Positions 1 through 12,047 of a DNA stretch of 64,000 nt are shown here, piece after piece. A model generated the notes under the pieces. It saw only the letters and a program-made list of their open reading frames with translations. It was not told where the DNA came from and searched no databases. Positions within the stretch are counted from its first letter, which is position 1. Every line of letters starts with the position of its first letter. The position numbers and the translations under genes are program-made. The stretch is from Tetrapyrgos nigripes (lineage: Eukaryota > Basidiomycota > Agaricomycetes > Agaricales > Campanellaceae): NCBI GenBank assembly GCA_013368315.1, contig JAACJM010000003.1, positions 744,001-808,000 on the forward strand, written 5' to 3'.

Positions 1-1872
1 ATGCTGATCAACGCTTGGGGCTGGGGTTTCCTTCCAACTTGATCTGTCTGCGATGAGGGTGATAATAAGGGTTATCCTCAATTCGCCGGTATACTTCCTG
101 GTCCTTACTCTTTCTGTGAGCAGTGACACTATGTTGAACGCAGCTTGCTTATCGTTCGGTTGGAGTCGGGATGCTTGAGGTCAGTCTTTTTTGGTAGTAA
201 TTCTAAGCTCGCCTCACAGCAAGCGACGCTGTGGCGTGATTGCATTTATTGCGTGAAGAAAAACATACTGAAAAAATATACCGACGACTCGGAATTGAGT
301 AGGATAGCGGGGGAAAATCATCACTTACCTACTTAGAATTTTCTGACTCGTCAGCGATGCCTTGAAAAAACCCAATAGACTCGGCCATTCTCTCTGGAAT
401 TGAAGTGGCACCTTGTACAAGCACCAGTCATTGGGGAGCGGAACTACTTGGAACCTACCCGGGGTGAACAGGGTGATCCATATGGCTACCGCCCATACCA
501 GCCACCGGTACAGTGTCTGTAACATGGAGACGTATGACTCAGGACTCCACGGACGGGTAAAGATATTTCTCGGTCCCCGTTCTCGTTTGTGTCGCCATGA
601 GGTCAAACCCCATCCAAGTAAGTGCCTAGCTTGAAGGTAATCCCGCCGAGAGGTTCCAGCCACTCCTGCAACGTTGATGGATATAGAGCTCTCAGCTGTA
701 GCTTCTCCGGAGTCCGATGGTCGAAGTGAGCACTGAAGTCCTCTGCTAGAAAGCCGCCTTGTTAAAAAACTGACGCGGGCAAGGAAATCCGTACTGTACT
801 CGCTCACGGCTACCAGACCCTGGGCGCTACGGCGCTAGCAAGATGTATAACAGAGTACTCTGAAAACGACTCAACGTGAAGTTGACTGGCTACGGCCAAA
901 TGATCTTGTTGACTCATCAGATGCGCAGCGCAGCGTTTTCAACTGGTAGCGTTTATAAGTGCTAGAGGCAAGGAAGAGTCCTGATGCTGGGAGACTCTAG
1001 GACGACAACTCTTTGCCATTTTGCAGACTTGATTCAAATCCAAAGAGGTTTTCGAAAAATAATGACTGACAGTGGCTTGAAGGCAGAATGCGGAGACCAT
1101 GGGAAGAGTAAGCCTCAAATTTAAAATTAGTTGACATACATCGAAGCGAGGAAGAGCCTTTGTTCTTGAAGCGGAGATCTCACGTCGAATGGCACCTCAT
1201 TCATGAACAAAGGGATATGGTCTATGTATTGCCATACGAACTCTCCCGACCTACAACCCGGAATCGCGCGAGAGATGGCTTGTATGGTCCAGATAGGTAG
1301 CATTCTTTGTTGATTCATGAATGACGATTGGCCCAAGATAGAGGGTAAAAGCGAAGTTGAGCCAGAAGAATACATGCCAATATTTGTTCTTGACCTTGCC
1401 TGAGTCGGAGAGTTAGTCCCTGAGCTAAGGATGTGGAAAGCCTCATGGTTGCAGCACAAAAGCCTGACCAACGGCAAACTTTGCATTGAGTTCTTTTTGC
1501 CCCTCGGGAGATCGCGAATCGATCCCGAGAACTATCAGAACTCACGGTCCGAACTTTCATAGAGCATGTGTATAGCCGGATGTACCATATGCATGAAGTC
1601 CTTTGATAGCATTAAGTAGTAGGACTCTGATCATGTCCTAAAGCTTGCCTAAAGCTTGAGTTTGGAGGCGTTGCGGACTTTGATCCATTGGCGTTGGCAC
1701 AAGATCAAGCACATGTGTAGATCAAGCATGAAAAACTCTGCCATTACTGACCATTGAGAAACAAGCTGGTTTGAGTTCCACTGCTTTACTTTGGTGGCGA
1801 TGGATAGTAAAAAGTTATCTAAGCCGTGATTAATTGATTGGTCATCGCCCAACTTTGCCTCGGGCGTTCACG
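1..1872. other. Leading region without a supported gene
   Basis: I see no gene that can be supported here. An open frame on the minus strand (325-807, 160 codons) has a hydrophobic stretch near its middle, but I recognise no family and could not find convincing flanking exons. The last part (about 1640-1872) is the presumed promoter and 5' UTR of the F-box gene that starts at 1873. Confidence 0.4.
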
Positions 1873-4863
1873 ATGAGCTCGTATACGGACCCAACCGAGG
1901 ACAGAACTACCATTTTCACTCTTCCAACTGAGATCATTGACCAGATATTGTGCTCCTGCGCATTATATGACTTTCCCGAAGCCATCGCAGCACTCTCCCA
2001 GACTTGCCAGTACTTCCGTAATCTCATCTACAGCCAAGATTCGGACACCAATGGAACAGCTGGATGTGGAGGACATCTGTGGAGAGAGGTCTTTTTGACG
2101 ACATTTGATGATCCTAGACACGTCTTGCAAGCAATGAAGATGCCGTCGAACCAGAAAGACGAGCATTCGTTTGCTTTCGACTGGAGGATGGAATTTCAGC
2201 GTAGAATACAGGCCAGAGCTATGTTCAGACCAAGTGCTCTATTGAATACGAAAACTGTTTCTGAGGTGCGTCATTCCGTGCAGGGAGATGACAGTGGACT
2301 GAGAGTGTTCCAGCCTGCTCTGCTTGCACCTGCTCTGCTTGCACAATCTCTCAAAGCCATTGCATCTATCATATCCGGATCACTACCCTCCTTCCCAGTA
2401 AACGAAGACTCCGATCTCGTTGAAACGGTGCCGAAATCTTCCAACCTCGCTTGGATGAACAGGCTTCTCAGCAATGGATATCCATTACTCCTCACGCATA
2501 AACTGCTGGGACGTTCACCCCTCCCTCTTGCTGCCAGTCGTAGTCAGCAGGACGACTGCGGCATCCTGGAAGTCGGGTGGGATGTTTCGGATCCAGGGCA
2601 AACATTCTACAAGATTGTTGCGCAGAGTGGCTTTAGACCGCTAGTCCCAACCCCGGCCTCGAAAGTGGCCAGTACAAGCGAGCCCCTGTTTTCCAACCTG
2701 GATGTCGACAACACCTCGTATCCAGGCACAACAAGTTTCGGGGAGCCACGAAGGTCGTCACAAACGGAGTCTACCATATCTAGACCTGTTCTACTATCTG
2801 CAGAACGCCAACGTCAAATGGCACGTGTGAATGCACGGCGTAGGGTCTACAACCTGTCTTTCTTGTCTCAGGATCGTTTGTGGGGTCCTTTCTTGCCTTA
2901 CAGCGAGAACCCGAGTCCATCTGATGTTCAGAGAAAAAGCAAGGCCAAGGAGAAGGTTTTCTCGGAGGATGGCAGAGGAAAGTCCGTGGCTCTGAAAGAT
3001 GGAGGTAAAGATAAGGCTGCTACTGCTACCGAGTCTGAGGACACAGACGCTAGGCATGGATTGTGCGAAACAGAAGATGCCGGGCCTTCTCACGTAGCAG
3101 GTGGAGAGGTCAAACATAGATCCATCGAGACAGAAGAATTCGAAGTAACATCTTTAGAAGTAGCAGATGCAGACAACGCCGAGAGTTCTGGGTTCAACAT
3201 GACACCGAGGGAGATGGTTCCCGCCGGAGTCATGCGTGCTATCGTCACCAACTTTGGTGTATTCTTTCAGGATTCGATGTTTGAAGGAGAAGACCCAGAC
3301 CAGGACCAGGACTACGAAATAGCCGCGGACAGAGAGACCGAAGACGACGACGACGACGATGGGCATACTCACAACCTTATACTCAACCTTTTCGATTTCA
3401 TTGACCACGATGCTGATGAGAACGGAGAAGGCGACCTTGACTATGAGCCCCAAGATGAAGATGAAGAAAGTGAAGAAGCTGAACTTGACGAAGACGATTT
3501 TGCCACAGCCCTCTTTAATGGTCCCGTGCATGAACCCCAAACTCGCAGTCAGGATCCCCTGCATCCTACTTTCCCCCATCTGATCAAGCCAGATTGGGCT
3601 TTCCTTGCGTCCGCACGGCTCATAGTGGAGGAAAATCTCAGAGAGAGGTACAAGGAAGCAAAGGCGGATTTGGACAGGGTACATTTTGGGGGAAATGATA
3701 ATACGACGATGCCGCCAGGATGGCCTTGGTTTACAAGTGTAGCTGCTATAGAAGGCACTCGAGCTTTCCTGGAGATGGTAGGGCTTGCTGACGACGGGCA
3801 AACATCTGACGAAGGCACCAGTCCTGCTGCAGCTGACGACAGAGATGAGCGAAGGTGCAGAGGTCTCGAAAGTCTACGGATGGGCACTATGCCTGGGTTT
3901 TGGAACGGTTGGAATCGATCTGAGGCTGAGTCAGATCAGGTACATGACGAGGGGTTTAGCACCGCAGAGCAAGCAGCTGACGAGGATAAGGTGGATGGAT
4001 TCGATTGGGCTAACGTCTCAGGAGGTATCTGGCTCAGGGCAGTTTGTTGGATGGATTATAGAGATCTCTTATGTGAGTTCTAGACTCGATGACATATTCT
4101 TCCAGTTCCACTGACAGATCCTGCTTCCTTTACGTCCTCCAGTCCACAACGTTCGTCTTAATACCTAGTCGTATTGCATACCTATGCTCACCTGCTCTCG
4201 GCTCTCTTCTAGCTTCGAATAAATCGCCCAACTGCCCAGGCTGCGTCCATCCATCGTGATATAGAAGATATCCAGGAAACGTGTAGGGTGTTTTCTATCA
4301 CGCTGAGGATTACTGGTTATGAACGTGTCAAGTCCCCTCTGTCTTTACCCTCCGCCTCCACGAATACATTGTCGAGCAGCGTTGTACATGGACAATCAAG
4401 CAGAGATAAAGGGAAGAAAAAGGCTTCAGATACGCAGAGCAACGTCATGGCGGACTATGATCCCCTGGTGTATTTGCTGCCTGTCATACATTTTGCAGGG
4501 GAGTTCGTAGGATCAGATGTCGATGCCAGTACCCGCCGTCGTGCGCGGGGAACTGTCCGGATGATTGGGCAAGGTGCAGTGCGATGGAATATGGTTGGTT
4601 TAGAGCTCCTTTTTTCTGGTTACTCTCGGTCTCATCTTCAATTTTACAGATCTCCAGTGAAGGCGGCACACCTGATCGAGATGAATGGACTATGGAGGGT
4701 GTTCAAATTGGCGGTGTAGGCTCAGCTTTAGGTTATGTTGGGTTATGGACCGGGGCCAGTCATGAACGGGCTGACCCAATCGGTACGTTGATTGATCCAC
4801 CTGAGAGACAGAAAGTTAATCATTCCTCCTTTAGGACCAACTTGGGCATGGAAAGTAAAGTGA
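1873..4863 (+). CDS. F-box domain protein
   Basis: Substrate-recognition component of an SCF-type ubiquitin ligase, by family inference. The N-terminus carries an F-box motif (LPTEIIDQILC, residues about 15-25), followed by a long Ser/Asp/Glu-rich middle with acidic runs near residues 480-550 and a conserved C-terminal domain ending in WTGASHERADPIG and then PTWAWKVK. I join five exons: 1873-4072, 4143-4150, 4213-4593, 4650-4782 and 4835-4863, giving about 916 residues. The second exon is only 8 bases, but frame and splice motifs agree on both sides. The open frame extends upstream of 1873 without an ATG, so 1873 is chosen as the first ATG. The C-terminal block, including VCWMDYRDLL, is typical of a fungal F-box family. 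The substrate is unknown. Confidence 0.8.
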
Positions 4864-6545
4864 AGATTTTGAAGTGTACGCTATCTGTAGAAGAAAAATC
4901 TTTTAAACTGTTTTTATTACTCTTTTAATCCGTCTTTCGTGAATGATCTACCTTTTGCTTTCGAATCGTTTTGTTGTAATACTGAAACTGTCGAAATGGA
5001 TGTACTTGTATAATTAGTATAATAGTATGTATGCTGTAGAAGGCTACTGTATACTCACTGACAATCAGCCCGGAGACCAGTCTCCATAGCAAGAAGACAA
5101 AGTCGTTTCAACGTCGTTACTTGACAAATCACAGACCTTCTGGAGATTCGTCGTAGATGGGTCGTAGATGGATTATAATATTCGCAGCCGTATTAAGCGC
5201 CACAACACTCCGAGTCAGTCAATTCTTTATTGTCTTCTTTCAACCCACCCCTGTAGCTAGGCTGTCGATGTTGGCTAGTAACCTACTCTCAAGTAGTATC
5301 CACAGTATCCCCAACCGTCGGTTCTTCTACGGAGCTTAGACTTCCAATTCAGTGTTCTCTTCCGTCATTCCTCCATTAAACCAGGAAGAGCGTGCCTTCC
5401 AATCAAACATCTTGACCACATCGTCTCGCACAATACTTACTCTTCAAGAGATTCATCTACGAACTAAACGAAGGCTGGAACATTCTCAGACGTACCCTAT
5501 TGAACCAATTCGCTCTTCATATAGTAGCGAATTCCAAGGACAAGCTTGGCAGAGGTCACGTCGTAGTAGTCAACGCCTTCTATATCATCATTCATAACAT
5601 TGATTCTCCCTCCGATCTCTCCGCGCACAAAAGGTCCAATCAACGCTATCCACTCTTGCACTGGAGTCTCATTTCCACGTAGTCGCTTCCATAGATCACA
5701 TTAACGCTCCTCCAATGTAGTCTTCCTCCGGTATTGCCGCTCGAAAGGTGAAAGAAGACTCTTGATTGTCTTCATCCAGGACTGTTGCCATATCACCACA
5801 AGGCTTTGCTTTACTCCACGACTATACATACGACTCTGAATTCTTCCTTATGACGTCGAGCTCTCACATTGACCCATTGTCTATCAAGCTTCGTTCTACA
5901 GCCTCTACTTCTACCAATACACTTGAACATGACGCTCTAACCAAAGACACATTATTGCTAGAGCCATAAGTTCCTTGCACGCCTAAGTATCATCCAAGAA
6001 ATCATCTCAAACTGTTGTCAAGTTACAGAATTGTTATTCATATTTCAACACTAACACCGTACACGAAACACAGCAGAACATATCAAAGCAAACGTACTGG
6101 GAAATGACACTGTACACAGTAAATGAAGGAGGAAAAGGGACGACTTCAGATGGGGGAAATGGTGTTGACCGTTACCGGGATGTTGGCGTTAGTCCGGTGA
6201 GGAGAAAGAGAGGTATAATATCACGACCAAATGAACAAAGATTAATCACAGCTACCAATGTTATCCAGCAGTCAATGTAAATCCTCAGAAAGTTGAAGGA
6301 GAAATCAGCACATAGACGACATTACATCACGGTTAGTCCAATGTCATTCTGAAGCGCCAACCTCAGGTTCGTCTGTCAAAGAATCAAATAACAGACGAAA
6401 AACGAGTCGAGAAAGAGCCGAGAGGCTGAAAAAAGGGTAGAGGAAGATGTACATCACATCTCCCTTTCGCATTTGCTCTACTTCGTAGGGCTCGGGCGAT
6501 CACAAACTGATTTCCAATGCTAGCTCAGACCAGAGGCTACGGGAG
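4864..6545. other. Intergenic region, no supported gene
   Basis: This 1.7-kb interval holds the 3' UTR of the F-box gene and the 3' UTR of the minus-strand gene ending at 6546. Several open frames of 60-80 codons exist on the plus strand. One stretch near 5455-5650 looks weakly coding-like but is flanked by stops, lacks splice-consistent neighbours, and could be a remnant. I see nothing else. Confidence 0.4.
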
Positions 6546-9114
6546 CTATATGCCATCAGACATATAACCATCCTCCCCATCCCTTCCTATCCCGGATGCC
6601 AAAATCCCAACGCCATTACTCCTTCCTCGTGGATCTACATCTGCATCTCCTTCTAGTTCCGGCGACAGACTATACCTCGAAGGTTTCGACATCAATGCCG
6701 AAACCGACAAAGTCGCTCTCCTCTGTGCCATCTGCAATTCCCTTCGTTCCCTTTCTTCCCTCGCCGTTTTTAAATCTTCTCCTTCGGGATCCTGATGTCG
6801 TAGATCCCCATACCTCGCCGGACCTGGGTCAAAAGAATCTGCAAACTCGTCCATATCTATGTCTATATCCAAATCCAATTCTGTCCCCGTGCTGGTTCCC
6901 ATCCCTAACCTTTGGGATGCATACGTTTGCTCGATAGGAAAACCGTCAGCCTTCCCATTGAGCCCTTCTTCTCCATCATCCAAAGGTGATGTCAGACCCA
7001 ACGATAGCCCTTCATCTTCCCCGAGGCCATGGTCATCAGCAGGGTAATCCAAAACCAAATCTGCATCCACACCTAAATCCAGCTCCAAATCGTCATACTC
7101 CCTAGCACGCGCCCTCGCAGCTTCCTCCAATAACACAGAAGCACGATGTAAGACTCCCTCTGTGGGATCTTCCTCCTCCTCCGGTAATATAGGTTCCGTT
7201 AAGTCATCGATGCCGTTTATGTTACTGAGAATAACGTCCGGATCTGTCGGAAGTGCAGTTGTGTCCGCGTCTGCAATATCAAGCCCTGAATCAACTCCAT
7301 TGACAGCACCAGCATCGATTGAAGCAACGATGTCCACGTCGTTGTTCACCGGAGGTGCATCTGCATCTGCAACCAAAGGAGCAGAATTATCAGGAAGTTC
7401 CTGATCTCTTCTCGGTACGTTTCTTGCACTTTCTGCCGACTCTCCCTCTCCTTTCCCATTCATCTCTATCTCCACCTCTTTATCCTTATCCTTAACCTCA
7501 CCCTCTTTCTCTTTCTCCTTGTCCACTGCCTCCTCGTTCACTTTCACTTTCTCGTTCTCCTGTTCACCTTCAGGAGCAAGATTCTGCAAGGGTGCGAGGT
7601 CATCAAGGTCAAGCTCGTCAATCTCCATCCCCTGTTCTTCCTCATCCTCGTCCTCATCTTCATCAAGATTTAAAGAATCAGAGTTCGAACCTGAGCCAGA
7701 GCCAGAGCCGGAAGCTCCAGCTCCTGTTGAATTCGAATTGATGGTAGCAATGGCGGGAGAATGTTTGCCATTGGGGGTAATACGGCGTTCCCAGTCCCCG
7801 AACCACTTCCCGTCCCAGTCTCAACCACTTTGTTCTTCCCCTTCTCGTTAGAGGTAGCATTCCTCCCATGAGCAGACGAAGCAGATAAAGCAACTTCAGA
7901 CCGATGAGAAGCCGAAGTCAAAGTCGTGAAAGGATCAACAAACTTATCTCCCAACAAAATCCTCATATTCGCCAACACAGCATTCAACAACTGAGAATGA
8001 CTTTCAAGGACAAGTTGTTGGTTTTGAACCAGTGCGGAAAATTCGGCAATCCGGGCGTTTATAGCAGTCTCGTTAATGGTTGGTGTCGATGCTGTGGTGG
8101 TAGTAGTGGCGGCGGTGCGGGAGTCGGCAGTGGATTTAGTGATGTGGGGTCGAGTGACTTTAGAAGGACCGGCGGATGGGTTTGCATTCCCATTGGTAGC
8201 GACAAACGAACGTAGACCCGTCCTTGTCCTTTTCTGCGGCGCACCGTCACTTTTGCTACTGCCGCTGATGTTGCTATCATCTCCTGTGACTGACGGTGAC
8301 CGCGTTCGTTTGATAAGACGCGGAGGGGCAAGGGTGCGGGAAGGGGAACGACCTCTAGTGCTAATACTAGTGATCTTATCGGTCTTCGATGTCGTTGTCG
8401 TCACGGCCGGTGGCTTCGGTGGCTTGGGAACGGGAGCGGAAAGTGACTTGGTGACAGTTCGGGTAGTAGCAGGACTCGTCGTTGTCGCAGGTTTTTTCTG
8501 ACGAATAGGCGGAGCCTGCATTCCACAAGCCCAATGTCGTTTATAACAAAGACTGCAACTGAAACGACTTGGTAGGCCTTTACATATCACACCGGCGGCC
8601 CTGCATCGATGACAGGGTGGGTTCTGTGGGTGTAAAGGCAAATTTAGGTGGAGAGGTGGGAAGAAGAACTGTAAGAATGTAAGAAATGACTGGAACGAAT
8701 AAAACGACGTGCCCTCTCAACAGCATTCGCCTCCTCAGCCTCCTCCACCGGTTGAGGTTGTGCTTGCGGTTCTGAAGATTTCGTCTTCTTAGACGGAGAC
8801 GAATCAACCACCGTCGTCTTTGTGGCCTTGGTAGTTTTTGTACTCGTGCTCGCACTTGTACCAAGCGCGACCGACGACGAAGTAGCAGCTTCAGAGTTGT
8901 CAAAGGCATGATTCTCGATCTCTTCTTCAGATTCCGCGTATTCCCCAGTGGTTCCGGAGTTTTTGGTGCGTTCCTTTGTGTTCGCGGTGTTAATGGTCAT
9001 GTCGAGGGATTTTGTGGAAACGATGGAAGATTTGAGAGGTGCACGAGAAGAAGGAGGATTTAAAGATAAGGAGGTAGATATGGATGGCACGTTCCTGTCG
9101 AGAGCGACGTCCAT
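6546..9114 (-). CDS. Zn2Cys6 zinc-cluster protein with acidic tail
   Basis: Probably a nuclear DNA-binding regulator. The cysteines in CHRCRAAGVIC and then CSLCYKRHWAC are spaced C-x2-C-x6-C-x8-C-x2-C-x6-C, which fits the fungal binuclear zinc cluster. Unusually, the cluster follows about 140 residues of Ser/Thr/Ala-rich sequence, and the region after its third cysteine has few basic residues. A helical segment (EFSALVQNQQLVLESHSQLL) downstream could dimerise. The C-terminal 360 residues are Asp/Glu-rich. Start is the ATG at 9112-9114. One intron lies near 8660-8710. A second frame change near 7720-7800 requires another intron (possible donor GTTCGG, acceptor before GAGCTG) or a frameshift, and I could not settle the join. 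The target genes are unknown. Confidence 0.65.
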
Positions 9115-9392
9115 GGCGTCGGAGAAGATAGTTCAGTCAAGAGTCAGTAGCGAATAAATGGTCTAGGCCGCGAGGCTGATGTTGTTTGCTAGTATTTTTT
9201 TTTCAGACTTCTTTTTGTTCTGTGGCAAACATATCTTTCCCTTGAATGGGAGGGTAATCTCAAGTAACTAGAGCCCAAATACATCGACAGGAACTGTTTA
9301 TTGCAGCAAGCAAATCGCAGGGTATTTACATGCTCGACTCGTTCGACTCGATTGAGACCAGCGAAACGAGAGTCACCCAAAATCATGTATCC

Positions 9393-11886
9393 TCAACCAC
9401 TAGGATCAAACGCCGCAAATGCTTCTTTAAACGCCTGCGCATCCGCTCTATCCTCCTCGTCTGACAACGCACAAGCTTTCCAATCCAACCTCTCCGGCAT
9501 ACCCAATAAGTTCACCAAGACTTGTCTGCACGAGAGAAAGAAAAAAGAAAACATACTGGTCAGTAAAATATTCATACTCAACACTCGGCACTCACCTCCC
9601 AAACTGCACCCCGAAAGGTACTCCCTCCCTCATTAAATGTACCATCTTCTTCCTCCCGTTCGGTAACTCCAAGTCAACTCTAAAGTACCCTCCTCTCCCA
9701 CCTTTACAAGCTTCCAACGCCTTCTCAGCTTCTTCCCCAACCTCAAATGTTATTCCTACTTCTTGGCCTTGTTTGACAAACTCTTCTTCCACCTCACTCG
9801 CTAATTTGTTTGGTATTGGAACAACTTGGACATGCGCATGACCACTTTTTCCCCTGCCACTAAGTCTCCCGACTTCGAAAAAGACAGCACTGCAATTGTG
9901 CTTGGCGTAGAGAGCTCGTAGGGAGGATTTGTATCTATCATAAACAATGACAGTTAGCAATGAGTGATGAAGCAGCTCCAGAACGTCACTCACTTCTCGG
10001 TCTCATCAACGATCCCCTCAACCAAATCATCCGGTATAGTCGTATACGTCGGATAATGTGTAATCGGGATAATAAGAACGTGACCTCCTCCTGGTACCCC
10101 TCCTCCCTTGATTCCTTCTGTATGCGTCGGAACAATCTGCCCTTTGGGCAACGTCACATAACACTCACTCCCAATTGCCACAATCAGATGTTTTGCCAAG
10201 TTCGGGTTCGATAGACAAAACCAGCATTCGTCTGGAGCGATGTCTTTGGGTGGGCCATGATCTCTTTTGCCTCGTCTTTCTGGACCTTGACCTTGACCTC
10301 CACCGGATTTGAGAACGGGACAATCATCCAGATAATGGTTCTCGCTTCCACATCCTCGACAGACGTAGCCTTCCTTCGGTTTTCTTCCGCCTGTGTCGCC
10401 GACTGCATGTCGAGTTGGACAGTCTCGAATGAGGTGGCCTGGCTGTACAATGAGAAGTAAATACAATCAGATCCATTTCGTGTCCAATTGTGAAGAAAAA
10501 CTGAAGGCAGAAAGAAGGGAAAAAGAGGAAGAGCTCACCATATTACAAACCCTACACACATACCCTTCTGGAGGCTTTGTCCTTTCAGGACATTCACTGA
10601 TGAAATGTTCAGAGGATTCACAACGGTGACATTTATATCCCGGTGGTGGTTTGCCAGAGTTAGAGTTATCTGTAGAAGAACTATCAGTAAAAGAATGCCT
10701 ACGAGAAGAAAAAAAAGAGTATAAAGACTTGGTCACTCACCAATCCGACTCCTCTTCGCATTGCCCGGCTGTCGAACATTTCCCCAAATAAAATTCTCTC
10801 CACTCGCACCATCCACATCCATTGCATTCGCATCACGCTTCAAATGCCTCTGCTGCCCTGGTGCATCAACGAAAGGATTCTTTGTTGCGTTGGCCGGACG
10901 TGCCGCAGCTCCAGCTCCAGTTACTGCATTGGCAGCAATGGAAAACGCGTAGAACCACCTCTGTTTCTTTCCTCCCTTTTCCTCTGATCCTGGTGTTGGG
11001 TTTCCAAACGGACCAAGACTGACAAATCGCGTCGTTCTTTCACTCTCTTCAGCGCTTTCTGTTGCCCAAACAAAAGGTTCTCTCTCCCAAAATATGTTTC
11101 CTGCAACAGCGAAATGGTAGCGTGGTTTGAGATGACGAATGAGTGAATCGAGGGGTGGAGCGGTATGTGGCTGGGAAGATGATGATGTGGGGATGGGCGC
11201 ATTGGAAAAGTGAGTTACGGAAGCAGGCCAGGTATTGGTGAGGAGGATATCGACGACTTGAGAAGTAGAAGACTGGGATATAGCCGAGAGTGACTTGTAG
11301 TTTTTGGTCGAAGAGGATGCCGCGGTGTTGGAAAGTAGACGGTCGATAGACTGAGAAGAAAAGAACGGGGATGCGAAACCTGGAGGTGATTCACAAGAGT
11401 CGTAAATTTGAGAATCGTATATCCCGCCAAGACAAGCAATTCTCAAGCCGTCTGCTGTGGTCACTAAACCGGACTTGGCTGGAGGACTGTCAGACGTGTA
11501 CAACCTTCGACCTAGTCTGAGACTCACTCATCAGAAACACATTTTTACACAACTCGCCATTGGTCTTTGCAAACTTTTGGATGACTGCATCTGGGAGCGG
11601 GTTCTCTCCTTGCATGATATAACATTCGATAGGAACATCGAGCTTTCCGTCCAAGAGCTGGTTTACATCACTGTCTGGTTGGTTTGCTTGTTCCAAAGGA
11701 CCGAAAAAGTCGCCTGTACATAAGACAAAGCTGAACTTGCCGTGTTTGGCGTCGATTGATTTGATTTTTGCGAACAGGTCGACAAGGGAGCCATATGCTG
11801 AGCCTACTGTGAGTCTATTGAGAAACGAATCAACGGAAAGCCGAAGAAGAGATTGGAAAGACGACAGACACTTTCACGGTAGACAT
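9393..11886 (-). CDS. CwfJ/CWF19-like 1 splicing and lariat-turnover factor
   Basis: Homologue of CWF19L1 (yeast Drn1), a spliceosome-associated, lariat-debranching-related factor. The N-terminal half is metallophosphoesterase-like (LTVGSAYGSLVDLF near residue 7, then LCTGDFFG and GLRIACLGGIYD). Three CCHC zinc knuckles follow (CHRCESSEHFISEC, CRVCNMPGHLIRDC, CRGCGSENHYLDDC; the second is split by an intron). Then come the CwfJ C-terminal domain 1 with its HIT-like segment (ECWFCLSNP, GGHVLIIPITHYPT) and domain 2 (GHAHVQVVPIP). Exon 1 is 11870-11886 and exon 2 is 11528-11815. The GT..AG joins give MSTVKVLTVGSAYGS, as expected for the family. It shares a 161-bp divergent promoter with the carrier gene at 12048. 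Confidence 0.88.
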
Positions 11887-12047
11887 TAGAGCGCTGTTTC
11901 GGCCGAAACAAGACAGTGGGTGCTGAGAGTGGTTTCGGTCGATCAGACCGATGAGTTGTTAATGATATTTGTTGTCGAGGTATCTTCGGACGTATGACGC
12001 ACGGGTGACTATATAAAAAAGCCTTGGACTGTATTCTCATTACAGCC
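11887..12047. promoter_or_regulatory. Divergent promoter between CWF19-like gene and mitochondrial carrier
   Basis: Only 161 bases separate the two start codons. The interval includes the sequence ACTATATAAAAAAGCC about 40 bases before the carrier ATG, a TATA-like element oriented for the plus-strand gene. Both genes probably share regulatory sequence. Confidence 0.55.

Noticed and set aside
325..807. 160-codon open frame on the minus strand with a hydrophobic stretch
   Set aside because: I recognise no family, and no splice partner or clear ATG context supports it.
7162..8501. Plus-strand open frames opposite the Zn2Cys6 gene
   Set aside because: They are antisense shadows of a low-complexity, codon-biased gene on the minus strand.
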